From positions 1 to 51,430 of the forward strand of contig NZ_AVBG01000019.1 in NCBI RefSeq assembly GCF_000770675.1: 51,430 bases of DNA, written 5' to 3'. This stretch comes from Pontibacillus chungwhensis BH030062. GTDB lineage: Bacteria > Bacillota > Bacilli > Bacillales > BH030062. Both the position numbers and the translations under genes were made by a program. Positions 10,215 to 18,550 of the stretch are shown here, piece after piece (position 1 is the stretch's first letter; every line of letters begins with the position of its first letter). The notes beneath the pieces were generated by a model. It saw only the letters and a program-made list of their open reading frames with translations. It was not told the DNA's origin and searched no databases.

Positions 10215-11606
10215 CTAGAAGTTCTTGTGATTCTCATAAGTAAGATGTAACCAGATCGGGTGTTGTTGATTAACTGGAATGTTTGCTTCTTTTAATGAAA
10301 CGACCCACAGAATTTGACCATTCGCATCTGTAACAATTGGCCAATTGCTGCGTTGTTCATGAGGGATCTTTTCATCAATAAATAAGTCTTTCACCTTTTT
10401 ACGCCCTTTCATTCCTTTAGGAATAAATTTATCGCCCGGCTTTCTCGTCCGAACGATGAGAGGTAAGGTTACGTTACTTATATCACAAGCAAAATGATGG
10501 CTTTCTTGACCCCTATTATAGTCGTCATAATCGGCATAAATATAAGCTCCATCAGGCAAAACCAATTCCCCTGGCACGTTTAGCAAATAATGAAAAGGGA
10601 CCGCTTCCTGCTTCTTAAATGTAAAAGCGATATTCTCATAAGAACGAACAACAGACAGACCTCTCGGCAAATGCATCATTGCTTGCGGGGTCTCATCTTT
10701 CACTATTCGTATGTATTGCTCCCAATGATGATAAGTTACATCAAAAGAGGGTTCTTGATACAGATAGTTTAATATTAAGTGAAAGGTCCTCCTTTGTAAA
10801 GGTGAAGGAACGTTTAAAAAATCACTTCGATTAAACCTGATCTCCTGATTTTTTTTATGAAGAAGAGATGAGTCAAAAATCTTTTTAGCTTCCTGCATCA
10901 AATACGCCTCATCATCACTCTGATATTCTTGAAAATATTGCATATGTTCATGAACCTTGGGGTTGTGAGACTTTAATACAGGCAATACATGTGCACGGAA
11001 CGAGTTCCTTGTATAAGCAGTTGTTTGATTCGACTCATCTATACGAGGCCTAATTTCGTTTTTCTCACAGTAAGATTCAATTTCCTGTTTCGTCACACAC
11101 AAGAGTGGGCGAACAATACGACCTTCGCTAAACGATCGATAAACGGGAATTCCGCTTATGCTGCTTGGCTCTGCTCCCCTGGTCATCTCCATCAGAAGTG
11201 TCTCTACTTGATCGTCCCCATGGTGGCCCATTGCAAGATAATCAGCGTTGTGCTTTTCCATCTGACCCTCAAAGTACTGATATCTAAGCTTTCTTGCAGC
11301 TTCCTGTGTTCCAACCCCGTATTTCTCCTTATAAGCCGGCACATCTAACGTTACTGCCTCACATTCAATATCCCACTTCTTACAGATTGAAGTTACATAA
11401 TGAACATCCTCCTTCGAGTCTACCCCTCTCAAAGAATGATCAATCGTTAAAACAACAATATGAAACCCAAAGCGATCCATTCTGCTTTTTAAATAATGCA
11501 GAAGAGCCATGGAATCAGGCCCTCCAGATACAGCTACTAATACGGTAGAATTCAATGAAAAAAGCTGATGCCTTTGGACAAATTGATCGACCTTCTGGCT
11601 AAACAA
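10215..11606 (-). CDS. tilS: tRNA(Ile)-lysidine synthetase
   Basis: Modifies C34 of the CAU-anticodon tRNA-Ile to lysidine so that it reads AUA. The PP-loop ATP-pyrophosphatase motif SGGPDS lies near residues 27-32, followed by the linker and a C-terminal domain with [24 protein letters not shown]-type features (family-typical). The start is uncertain. A TTG at 11606 sits 9 bp after GGAG and gives 463 residues; a TTG at 11615 abuts that site. There is no ATG nearby. It belongs to the tilS-hpt unit. Confidence 0.95.
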   Translation of the reverse strand: MFSQKVDQFVQRHQLFSLNSTVLVAVSGGPDSMALLHYLKSRMDRFGFHIVVLTIDHSLRGVDSKEDVHYVTSICKKWDIECEAVTLDVPAYKEKYGVGTQEAARKLRYQYFEGQMEKHNADYLAMGHHGDDQVETLLMEMTRGAEPSSISGIPVYRSFSEGRIVRPLLCVTKQEIESYCEKNEIRPRIDESNQTTAYTRNSFRAHVLPVLKSHNPKVHEHMQYFQEYQSDDEAYLMQEAKKIFDSSLLHKKNQEIRFNRSDFLNVPSPLQRRTFHLILNYLYQEPSFDVTYHHWEQYIRIVKDETPQAMMHLPRGLSVVRSYENIAFTFKKQEAVPFHYLLNVPGELVLPDGAYIYADYDDYNRGQESHHFACDISNVTLPLIVRTRKPGDKFIPKGMKGRKKVKDLFIDEKIPHEQRSNWPIVTDANGQILWVVSLKEANIPVNQQHPIWLHLTYENHKNF

Positions 11607-11696
11607 CTTCCCCAACTCCGTTCTATTTATTCTTTATATGCCATTTCTATCCTACCATTTATAATTCAAAGACTGCAAAACGTAAGATTTATTCTA

Positions 11697-12698
11697 TTAA
11701 ATCCACTGCATTACTACATACATCATATAAAATAAACAAACCGTCATGACGATTCCAACTATTTCCCACCTTTGCGCTGATTTAGAAGAGCTAGAGGATG
11801 GGACGGTTGCAGGTGGTTTCTTCCGAGACGGTTGAACAGAAGGTTTTTGTTTTCGAGCTGCTCTTGTATTTCGTGTACGTTGAGTAGGGGAGGCTAATAA
11901 CATAGATGTTACCTCATCTTTCATTTCTGCAGCAGAGTTGTACTCCGAACGTAACGCTTTCCTAAGGATATCCTGATATGGGGCTAGATTATTCGCCTGC
12001 TTTACTTTCATAAATAAGGTTCTCTCAGGATGGGACCCTCTTTCAAAACGAGAAGGATACTCGATTTGTAGAATAACCATGGCAAATGCGAATAGATCGT
12101 ATTGAGGATCAGCTTTCCTGGATCCCATTCCCCAATAACCTCGATCATAAAATTCGGTGTACTCTTTAATGGCTCTTCCTACTTGAGTTGTGCCGCCAAC
12201 ATCTAGCCAGCGCAACCGTGCAGGTGGGAACGTAACAAGAAGATTATCAGTTTTAAGATCCCCGAACACCCATCCAAATTGATGGAGGTGCTCTAAATCT
12301 TCTAATAGTTGAATCGCAAGAATACCTACCCACTCAAATCCGTGTTCCTGAACAAAACGATTTAGTTCTTTACCTTTAAGATATTCCATGACATAAAAGG
12401 ATACCTGAGACCCATCTTTTAAAACCCAGTCATCTACATCTAACAAAGAAGGTCCAAGTTTATGGTCCTGGACCTTCTGTAATGTCCGTAACACATTGAC
12501 CTCAGTCGTAATAGAAGAACTATTGTGCCCGAATTTTATGGCTACCGATTGCCCATGATCAGTAGCTAAATAAACAGTACCCATAGCCCCGGAACCTAAC
12601 TTCTTTACAATGGTATACGAGCGGTAATGCCATTTTCCTTTAATGACAGTTCCAGGGGATAGATTAATACCCTGACTCTTCCACATCGGTGTCTTCAC
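11697..12698 (-). CDS. Membrane-anchored Ser/Thr protein kinase (YabT-like)
   Basis: Hanks-type kinase of 333 residues. Gly loop GSGAMG at 35-40, ATP lysine in VAIK (Lys55), hinge MEYLKGKEL. The catalytic loop reads FGDLKTDN instead of HRDLKxxN and the metal motif reads LDVGG instead of DFG; the two key aspartates are kept. A basic, proline-rich linker (about 270-305) leads to one C-terminal membrane segment (about 311-331). It overlaps the VWA gene by 35 bp. The start is GTG at 12698; ATG at 12686 is the alternative, and neither has a strong ribosome binding site. B. subtilis YabT acts in spore development; the same role is inferred. Confidence 0.88.
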   Translation of the reverse strand: MKTPMWKSQGINLSPGTVIKGKWHYRSYTIVKKLGSGAMGTVYLATDHGQSVAIKFGHNSSSITTEVNVLRTLQKVQDHKLGPSLLDVDDWVLKDGSQVSFYVMEYLKGKELNRFVQEHGFEWVGILAIQLLEDLEHLHQFGWVFGDLKTDNLLVTFPPARLRWLDVGGTTQVGRAIKEYTEFYDRGYWGMGSRKADPQYDLFAFAMVILQIEYPSRFERGSHPERTLFMKVKQANNLAPYQDILRKALRSEYNSAAEMKDEVTSMLLASPTQRTRNTRAARKQKPSVQPSRKKPPATVPSSSSSKSAQRWEIVGIVMTVCLFYMMYVVMQWI

Positions 12699-13404
12699 GA
12701 CCTATAAGGTTACGTAGGCTTCGCTTCTTGGTGAATTGTTGCATTGCTTCTCTTAAGGCCGGACCGGTTGGTGTAATCCCCCCGCTCGTCAGTTTTGGAA
12801 AGACAGAGGATATAGAGTCAAGCTTAGGCGTCCAATCCATAATCTTATCCATCTCTTTACGTTTGCCAGGGAATGTATAGATTGAGAAACGATTCTTCCC
12901 CATCCGAGCGTTTAGGCTAAGCGATAAATCAAACAATGAATCTTGAACCGTCGGCAGTTTATTATGCATACTCGCACTTGTATCAACCAATACCAACACT
13001 TCTAAATCACATGTTTCACCTAAATCCTCGACAACTTCCATGATTTCTCCGCGCTTTTCAGGAGGGAGATCTTCCATCTCTTGTTTGGCCCCAAGGATTT
13101 GTTGCAATTCTTGATTCACAACCCCTTGAAGAGTCTGGGTCATAGCTTGTTTGGTTACCATTTGGACGGTCTGAGACAAAGATTTAGCATATACAATTTG
13201 GCTTACGCCTCCTCCGCTCATGGCTATTTCCTCGACCTCTTCTAACCCTTCAGGTTGCTCAGACTGCTGATCCTCTAGAATTCCTATTACATTTACTGTC
13301 ACCCCTTGCTGATAAGCCAAAGTTGCTACAGCAGCAGGATCTTCGCCTTGATTTGAACACCCATCAGTTATCAAAAGAATTTGCTTCAATGTTCCTTTAT
13401 TCAT
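12664..13404 (-). CDS. von Willebrand factor A domain protein (YabS-like)
   Basis: A 246-residue cytoplasmic protein with a metal-ion-dependent adhesion site DTSAS near residues 141-145, and an N-terminal ILLITDGCSNQGEDP strand. I chose ATG 13404 because GGAGGAGGAG sits just upstream; the frame extends to 13452 without another site. It overlaps the kinase gene, so the two are a coupled pair between spoIIE and tilS as in B. subtilis. Its function is unknown; partnership with the kinase is inferred from coupling. Confidence 0.85.
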   Translation of the reverse strand: MNKGTLKQILLITDGCSNQGEDPAAVATLAYQQGVTVNVIGILEDQQSEQPEGLEEVEEIAMSGGGVSQIVYAKSLSQTVQMVTKQAMTQTLQGVVNQELQQILGAKQEMEDLPPEKRGEIMEVVEDLGETCDLEVLVLVDTSASMHNKLPTVQDSLFDLSLSLNARMGKNRFSIYTFPGKRKEMDKIMDWTPKLDSISSVFPKLTSGGITPTGPALREAMQQFTKKRSLRNLIGREDTDVEESGY

Positions 13405-13462
13405 GAGATATCTCCTCCTCCATAAATTACTACCATCTTCGACTAGATTCATTGCTTTTATA

Positions 13463-13522
13463 CTAGTAAGTTACAAAAGCGAAATCGCCACGATAGCCCC
13501 TAGTTGAAGACGACATGCTCAT
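13463..13522 (-). CDS. Possible 19-residue peptide ORF
   Basis: ATG at 13522 lies 9 bp after a strong GGGGGAGG Shine-Dalgarno. The frame reads MSMSSSTRGYRGDFAFVTY, then TAG. It is polar, with a short aromatic tail. It lies between spoIIE and the VWA gene in a 254-bp gap. Nothing beyond the ribosome binding site supports translation, and no homology is recognised. Confidence 0.22.
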   Translation of the reverse strand: MSMSSSTRGYRGDFAFVTY

Positions 13523-13620
13523 GGAGAAGCCGCCTCCCCCTATACAGCAGATTAACTCATGTCTTGAGGCGAGTGGCACTTGAAAGACTGTTTCAAAAGT
13601 ATGTTAGATATGGTATCTAG

Positions 13621-13650
13621 CAAAAAAAGAGTACCTTGCCAAAGGTACTC
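13621..13650 (-). terminator. Terminator of spoIIE
   Basis: GAGTACC-TTGCCAAA-GGTACTC stem (13629-13650), followed on the minus strand by TTTTTTTG. It lies directly after the spoIIE stop. Confidence 0.85.
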
Positions 13651-13658
13651 TTTTTCAT

Positions 13659-16109
13659 TTATTGCGCCCGCCCCATTATGGGAATGTTAGCCCACTGAGG
13701 AACATTGTGACTTATTTTCGCAACGACGACTGTCATATCGTCCTCAATTGCACCTGAACGTGTTCTAACCACTTCCTCTAGTAGTAAGTCAGCTACATCC
13801 TGAGGATCTTCGGTTCTCATATCCCTAATTTTTCGTTTTAACCACATATCAATATTCTCTACGTGCTTAGGACCTTCAAAAATTCCATCACTCATCATGA
13901 TGAGTAAATCTCCTGGCTTCAGTTGGTCACTGACCACATCGACATCAAATTCTTGAATAATCCCCATAGGTAAATTACTTGCTTCTATTTTGCTCAACTG
14001 ATCTCCCCTCTTAATAAAACTAGGTGTAGAACCGATCTTCAGAAACTTTACAGCTGCATCTTGAAGATCAATGACCGCTAGATCTAGAGTAGAAAAAATT
14101 TCATCCGTTGTTCGGAGTGAAAGGATTGAATTAATAGATTTAATCGCTACCTTCTCCTCAATTCCAGATTGTAAAATTTGTTGTAGTAATCGTAGCGTTT
14201 CCATACTTTCTACATGAGCCCTTTCTCCGTTACCCATTCCATCACTAATCGCAACGGCATACTTGCCCGCTCCAAGTTCCATAGTGGAGTAACTGTCTCC
14301 AGAAACTAAACCTCCGTCTTTTGCAGCATGAGCCACCCCTGTATCAATAACAAATTTTTTGGTAGAACCAAAAGAAAATGATCCATATCCATTAGGGAAA
14401 GGGGAGATCTCCTCATGCTTAACCATAATCGTTTCATTTAATATCTCGGATAACACCGGGGCTATAATCTTCGCCCCTTCACCTTTATAATCATAGAAAG
14501 AAAGGGTCATATCGATATCAATATTCCCCGCCTCCAAGCTATAGATCTCAAGCTGTTCAATCTCGAACCCCATTCCTTTTAAAGCTTGGACAATCTCTTC
14601 TTCTTGTAATTCATGATTTTCTCGTTCTTTCAATATTTCTTTAGCGAAATCTCCCATGACTTCCGATACACCATTAAGCTGGTCTGCAACGAACCTTCTA
14701 CTCTCTAATACTTGTTTTTTCAAGCGTTGATTGGCTTGAAAAAATGATAATTCATGGTTCATCGTTTCAATAACCTTTTTAGACTTCACACAATGCTTCT
14801 CAAAATCTGCTTGAAGTTTCCGTTTGTGTTGGAAAGTCCCCGCATCTAATTCTGTCATCATCTCCTTCATATAACCGTAAGTCTGATCAAACTGCTGAGC
14901 CCAGCATTTATCCTTTTTAAAACATGATTGGCACGTTTTCTCAGTAACATTGCTCAGGAAATAATCGGTTTCTTTGCTCTCTTGTTCTTCATCCATATGG
15001 TGCTGAACTTGCGCAAAGCTCTTCGAAAGCGCCTGAAATACACTCGAGAATTGCTCCACTCGATTGGCCGTTACGTTACGGATCTTCTGTAAGTATTGCT
15101 CCTGTTCTTGCGAATGTTCATTAGTACCAGGGATATACCTGGCTAAATTACGAATCCATTTTTCAGGTGTTATAAAAAAGAGGAGAACAGCTACAGAGGA
15201 TTCAAGCATCGATGGAGCAAGGGACCCTAACCCTTCTCCATATATACCGATAAGCATCGTACCAACAAATAAGCCGACCCCTACGCCGATTTTTTTCCCG
15301 TCTTTTAACAAGCCACCTAATAAGCCTGAAAAAGCCAATAGACTCATTTGATATAAACTTGCTACATTTGCAAGACTTAAAATTAAACCAGTTACTACAC
15401 CGACAGTTGAACCAATAGCAGCTCCTCCGATATACGCCAACCAAAGCACCAGGTACCTAGACAACGTCTGCTCAAGTGAAATATTGTATATTTGCCAACC
15501 AATCGTTCCCGTAAGCACAGAAGCTAATAATATAATCATGCATACAATTTCTTCGTTTTTTAACGATTGTTTATACCGTTTCGGTGATAATAATGGGATG
15601 CTTTGCATAAAGATAAGTACTAAGATTGCACTCAGACTTGCTTCCACAATCGCTAGCATCCAATCATAAGGTTCAGCCGGTTGAATAAGGGTGTACGCTC
15701 CGACTCTTGGAGCTAGACTCGCTATAAATACAACAAATGGTAGAAACTCTTGTTGTTTCTTCATTCGCTGAAGCACAAAAGCTAACAAAAAGAAACTGAG
15801 CATAGCAGCAAATACGTACAGACTGTGTTGCCAATGATAGGTTAACGATCCGCAAAGGACAGCGGTCATAACTTTTAACGACTTATCTTTTCTCATTAGC
15901 CAAACAGAAGCGAGAAAAGAAAGGGCAAAAGGCGATACTGACGAAAGAACAATTGCTCGTCCCAATAAGAAGCCAACAATCCATAAAAGCCAGCCGCGCT
16001 CAATCATGAAAATTTTCGCCTGCTCCCCCATCCTCCGCTTCCAATTTTCTAAGGTGGCTATTCCCATCCCACTCATTTCCTTAACTGCCCGTTTTGTTAA
16101 GATCTCCAT
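13659..16109 (-). CDS. spoIIE: Stage II sporulation protein E, PP2C-type phosphatase
   Basis: Dephosphorylates SpoIIAA in the forespore to release sigma-F, and acts at the polar septum. The 816-residue length matches the family. An N-terminal multi-pass membrane domain covers about 35-320, a central FtsZ-binding region follows, and the PP2C phosphatase domain is about 590-805 with AISDGMGNGERAH and MMSDGIFEG metal-site motifs. A cysteine cluster C-X2-C-X4-C occurs around residue 390 (CQSCFKKDKC). It has its own promoter with a 21-bp spacer and its own terminator, matching Spo0A-controlled transcription. Confidence 0.98.
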   Translation of the reverse strand: MEILTKRAVKEMSGMGIATLENWKRRMGEQAKIFMIERGWLLWIVGFLLGRAIVLSSVSPFALSFLASVWLMRKDKSLKVMTAVLCGSLTYHWQHSLYVFAAMLSFFLLAFVLQRMKKQQEFLPFVVFIASLAPRVGAYTLIQPAEPYDWMLAIVEASLSAILVLIFMQSIPLLSPKRYKQSLKNEEIVCMIILLASVLTGTIGWQIYNISLEQTLSRYLVLWLAYIGGAAIGSTVGVVTGLILSLANVASLYQMSLLAFSGLLGGLLKDGKKIGVGVGLFVGTMLIGIYGEGLGSLAPSMLESSVAVLLFFITPEKWIRNLARYIPGTNEHSQEQEQYLQKIRNVTANRVEQFSSVFQALSKSFAQVQHHMDEEQESKETDYFLSNVTEKTCQSCFKKDKCWAQQFDQTYGYMKEMMTELDAGTFQHKRKLQADFEKHCVKSKKVIETMNHELSFFQANQRLKKQVLESRRFVADQLNGVSEVMGDFAKEILKERENHELQEEEIVQALKGMGFEIEQLEIYSLEAGNIDIDMTLSFYDYKGEGAKIIAPVLSEILNETIMVKHEEISPFPNGYGSFSFGSTKKFVIDTGVAHAAKDGGLVSGDSYSTMELGAGKYAVAISDGMGNGERAHVESMETLRLLQQILQSGIEEKVAIKSINSILSLRTTDEIFSTLDLAVIDLQDAAVKFLKIGSTPSFIKRGDQLSKIEASNLPMGIIQEFDVDVVSDQLKPGDLLIMMSDGIFEGPKHVENIDMWLKRKIRDMRTEDPQDVADLLLEEVVRTRSGAIEDDMTVVVAKISHNVPQWANIPIMGRAQ

Positions 16110-16133
16110 TTAAACACTCCCCCTTAGTGATTT

Positions 16134-16166
16134 ATTTAATCACACAGGACTAGCTTTTTTTGTCAA
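16134..16166 (-). promoter_or_regulatory. spoIIE promoter, sigma-A type with 21-bp spacing
   Basis: Minus strand -35 TTGACA (16161-16166) and -10 TTAAAT (16134-16139) separated by exactly 21 bp, as known for Spo0A-activated spoIIE in B. subtilis. A 0A-like box CGTCGAA (16193-16199, one mismatch to TGTCGAA) lies 27 bp upstream. The spacing match is seen directly; Spo0A control is inferred from the family. Confidence 0.7.
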
Positions 16167-16339
16167 AACATCAGAAAGAAGTTAATAAAAGTTTCGACGG
16201 CTTTCTATACAGGCAGGCTTGTTTCGGCAAATTGTTTAATCCTTTCTCACAGCCCTTCTTATAACCCTGTCGGATTCCCTTACCTTATTTCAAAATGAAG
16301 CGGTAAATATTCAAAAAATAATGACATTAATAAAATCCG

Positions 16340-16368
16340 TTGACACTTCGACAATGGTCGTGTAATAT
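16340..16368 (+). promoter_or_regulatory. tRNA operon promoter
   Basis: TTGACA (16340-16345), 17-bp spacer, TAATAT (16363-16368), about 70 bp before tRNA-Met on the plus strand. A perfect 0A box (TTCGACA, 16347-16353) lies in the spacer. The divergent gap 16110-16439 holds this promoter, the spoIIE promoter and nothing else that I recognise. Confidence 0.8.
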
Positions 16369-16439
16369 ATTGCTTGTGACTTCGGGATAAACATCTTGAA
16401 AGAACAAACTAAACATTCTTTACTATATAGTAAAAACAT

Positions 16440-16516
16440 GGCGGTGTAGCTCAGCTGGCGAGAGCGTACGGTTCATACCCGTGAGGTCGGGGGTTCGATC
16501 CCCTCCGCCGCTACCA
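16440..16516 (+). tRNA. tRNA-Met (CAT)
   Basis: 77-nt tRNA with encoded CCA. Acceptor GGCGGTG pairs with CGCCGCT (a G-U pair at 1-72). D arm GCTCAGCTGGCGAGAGC, anticodon arm ACGGTTCATACCCGT with anticodon CAT, T arm GGGGGTTCGATCCCC. The non-initiator-like form closely resembles a B. subtilis elongator tRNA-Met. It is one of the few plus-strand genes, upstream of and divergent from spoIIE. Confidence 0.97.
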
Positions 16517-16540
16517 TATTTTTTTACTGTATAAACCAAC

Positions 16541-16612
16541 GGCCCGTTGGTCAAGTGGTTAAGACACCGCCCTTTCACGGCGGTAACACGGGTTCGAATC
16601 CCGTACGGGTCA
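16541..16612 (+). tRNA. tRNA-Glu (TTC)
   Basis: 72-nt tRNA with acceptor GGCCCGT / ACGGGTC, anticodon loop CCTTTCACG (anticodon TTC) and T arm CGGGTTCGAATCCCG. CCA is not encoded; TCA follows the discriminator A. It is 24 bp after tRNA-Met on the same transcript. Confidence 0.97.
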
Positions 16613-16632
16613 TCATCCGAATTCTTGTCCTA

Positions 16633-16656
16633 CCACACAGCGGTGTGGATTTTTTT
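16633..16656 (+). terminator. Terminator of the tRNA operon
   Basis: CCACAC-AGCG-GTGTGG stem followed by A and seven T on the plus strand, 20 bp after tRNA-Glu. Confidence 0.85.
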
Positions 16657-16683
16657 ACATTTATGTGAAATAGGATGACAGAG

Positions 16684-16714
16684 AAAAGCTGCTTCTTTTT
16701 AAGAAGCAGCTTTT
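16684..16714 (-). terminator. Terminator of the LOV-STAS gene
   Basis: AAGCTGCTTCTT / AAGAAGCAGCTT stem with T-rich flanks on both sides, next to the ytvA stop. It can act for the minus-strand gene and as a second stop for the tRNA transcript. Confidence 0.8.
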
Positions 16715-16715
16715 T

Positions 16716-17504
16716 TTATGGGTTTTGCTGAACTTTCTCTAGAGCATCCTTCACGGATGAAAAAGATTGTATGGAACCTAAGTTAACCCCCATACGGGCT
16801 GACTTCATAGCAAACTCAGGTGAAATTCCGGCAATAACAAGGTCTGTTCCGAGTAGTTGCAATAAGTCATTTAGTTTGTAAATCCCATGAATAACTTCTT
16901 CATCAAAATCTACGAGTCCAGATAACTCCACAATTAATTTCTTATGTTTTAACGTAGCCATTTTATCAGCGATACGATCAGAAATTAAGGCAAGTCGGTC
17001 TCCATCCATATTCCCTATGAGAGGTAAAACGGATATACCATCTGTAAGAGGGACAATAGGGGTTGAGAGCGCTGTAATTTCATTCATTGAAGTTAATAGG
17101 TCTTCCTCAGCCTTTTTCTTCTCTGACACATCTTTTTGAATCCCTATAAAATAATATCGACCTTTCTCTTTCACATAAACCGGGTCTATATGTAGTTCAT
17201 TCCAAAAAGGCTCCCCGTTTTTCCTATGGTTTAATACGGTTACAGCAACAGACTCTTCATTGGAAATGGCTTTTCTTAATTGATTAATCTGCTCTTCCTG
17301 CGTTCCCTCTCCCTGAAGAAATCTGCAGTTACGTCCTAAGATTTCGCTTTTATGATAACCAGTAATATGTTCAAAGCCTTTATTGGCATAAATAATAGGA
17401 TTATCGGGCTGTCCAGGGTCTGTTATAGTAACACCGACACGTGTGTGATCAATGGCGTCTTCTAACAGCTTGTTGAATATATGTTCTTCTACTATGTCTT
17501 CCAC
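16716..17504 (-). CDS. ytvA: Blue-light photoreceptor with LOV and STAS domains (YtvA-like)
   Basis: A LOV domain (about 15-125) binds FMN and forms a light-induced adduct with a cysteine; here Cys60 lies in the canonical GRNCRFLQG motif (57-65). A linker coiled coil (SEKKKAEEDLL, near 128-138) leads to a STAS domain (about 145-258). The 262-residue length and domain order match B. subtilis YtvA, which feeds blue light into the sigma-B stressosome. All LOV signature residues seen are intact, so it is probably photoactive. It sits alone, next to the tRNA pair, not at its B. subtilis location. No other stressosome gene is in the window. Confidence 0.93.
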   Translation of the reverse strand: MEDIVEEHIFNKLLEDAIDHTRVGVTITDPGQPDNPIIYANKGFEHITGYHKSEILGRNCRFLQGEGTQEEQINQLRKAISNEESVAVTVLNHRKNGEPFWNELHIDPVYVKEKGRYYFIGIQKDVSEKKKAEEDLLTSMNEITALSTPIVPLTDGISVLPLIGNMDGDRLALISDRIADKMATLKHKKLIVELSGLVDFDEEVIHGIYKLNDLLQLLGTDLVIAGISPEFAMKSARMGVNLGSIQSFSSVKDALEKVQQNP

Positions 17505-17590
17505 CTGTAAAACCTCACTCTCATCGTTTTATGTACCTTAATAGTATCAAAACTTTACATTAAGAACCAAATAAACATCCTCTTTCCCTT

Positions 17591-17913
17591 TTCCATATAA
17601 GCTCCCTTATATGGAAAACTTGAAGTTGAGGTACTTTTGTGTGGATAGGGCCGTTACGTTTATGAGTGCTTGGGCTTGCTCGGGGACAACTCGCTTTCCT
17701 GCGGGGAGCTGGGAAGCCTCCTCGTTCGCTTTTGCTCTCTGTGGGGTCTTCCCTAGGCTCCTTTGCCCGCGGGAGAAAGAGGTAGACGAGACCCTGGAGC
17801 GAACGAAGTGAGTGAGGACGCTCGACAGCTCGCCCGCGGAAAGCGAGTAGTTTCCCGGACCTCCTTACTCAACACTAACGTTAACGGAAACATTCTCTCA
17901 ACTTCGAGTCTTC
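17591..17913. mobile_element. MITE-like intergenic repeat with terminal inverted repeats
   Basis: About 300 bp with imperfect terminal inverted repeats: GGAAAACTTGAAGTTGAG (17613-17630) against CTCAACTTCGAGTCTTC (17897-17913). A perfect 11-bp hairpin TTCCATATAAG / CTTATATGGAA (17591-17616) covers the left edge. The centre (about 17690-17850) is GC-rich and self-complementary: ACTCGCTTTCC and CCGCGGAAAGCGAGT. No credible gene. A shortened relative lies at 40815-40955. It fills most of the 533-bp gap 17505-18037. Confidence 0.7.
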
Positions 17914-17960
17914 AACAATCCTGCCCTCTTCTTGAACAACCCTTTTATAGACAATAAAAA

Positions 17961-17986
17961 GTGACCAGCTCTATTGAGCTGGTCAC
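17961..17986 (-). terminator. Terminator of the S1-domain gene
   Basis: GTGACCAGCTC-TATT-GAGCTGGTCAC perfect 11-bp stem, followed on the minus strand by TTTTTATTG. Confidence 0.85.
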
Positions 17987-18037
17987 TTCCTCTATATAAG
18001 AACATTCAATTCATAATGGTTGCTCATAGACAGCAAG

Positions 18038-18472
18038 TTAGCCTCGTTTAGCACCTCGACCTCCACGTTTTGATTCCGTGTGCTTTTTTAAAGATGCTAG
18101 CTTTTCGTCGCTATCTTTAAGGAAACGATTCATTAACGAATCAAAATTCTCAGGGCGCTGGTTACCTTTGTTGCCTTTGCCTTTTCCGCCGCCTTTGTTA
18201 TGGTTATTGTTGCGACGCTCACGGTCACCTTTGTAGTTGTCTTTAGCTTTCTTAATAGACAAACCAATCTTACCGTCTTTCTCCACATTAATTACTTTCA
18301 CTTCTACTTGGTCGCCTTCACTTAAGTGATCATTAATGTCTTTTACATAATTATCAGCAACCTCACTAATGTGAACCAAACCTGTTGAACCATTAGGTAA
18401 TTCAACGAATGCTCCGAAATTAGTGATACCTGTTACCTTGCCCTGCAACTTGCTGCCTACTTCAATTGACAT
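18038..18472 (-). CDS. yabR: S1 RNA-binding domain protein (YabR-like)
   Basis: A 144-residue protein with one S1 domain at about 1-75 (SIEVGSKLQGKVTGITNFGA, then LVHISEVAD), then a basic asparagine/glycine-rich stretch (about 90-110) and a C-terminal ESKRGGRGAKRG tail. It probably binds RNA or ribosomes; the exact role is unknown. The start at 18472 matches the B. subtilis N-terminus, with AAGGAGGAG upstream; the frame extends 10 codons further without need. The asparagine-rich insert makes it longer than the B. subtilis protein. Confidence 0.92.
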   Translation of the reverse strand: MSIEVGSKLQGKVTGITNFGAFVELPNGSTGLVHISEVADNYVKDINDHLSEGDQVEVKVINVEKDGKIGLSIKKAKDNYKGDRERRNNNHNKGGGKGKGNKGNQRPENFDSLMNRFLKDSDEKLASLKKHTESKRGGRGAKRG

Positions 18473-18520
18473 AAAAAAATTGCTCCTCCTTATGAATTTC
18501 AAAAAGTATCATTCTTATAT

Positions 18521-18550
18521 ATTATATATAAGCCTTAAAAAGAGTGTCAA
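18521..18550 (-). promoter_or_regulatory. Promoter of the S1-domain gene
   Basis: Minus strand TTGACA (18545-18550), 18-bp spacer, TATAAT (18521-18526), both consensus. The -35 overlaps the divIC stop codon, so yabR is transcribed independently of divIC. Confidence 0.8.

Noticed and set aside
17611-17957. Two 64-66-residue plus-strand frames
   Set aside because: They lie in the self-complementary repeat and show no coding character.
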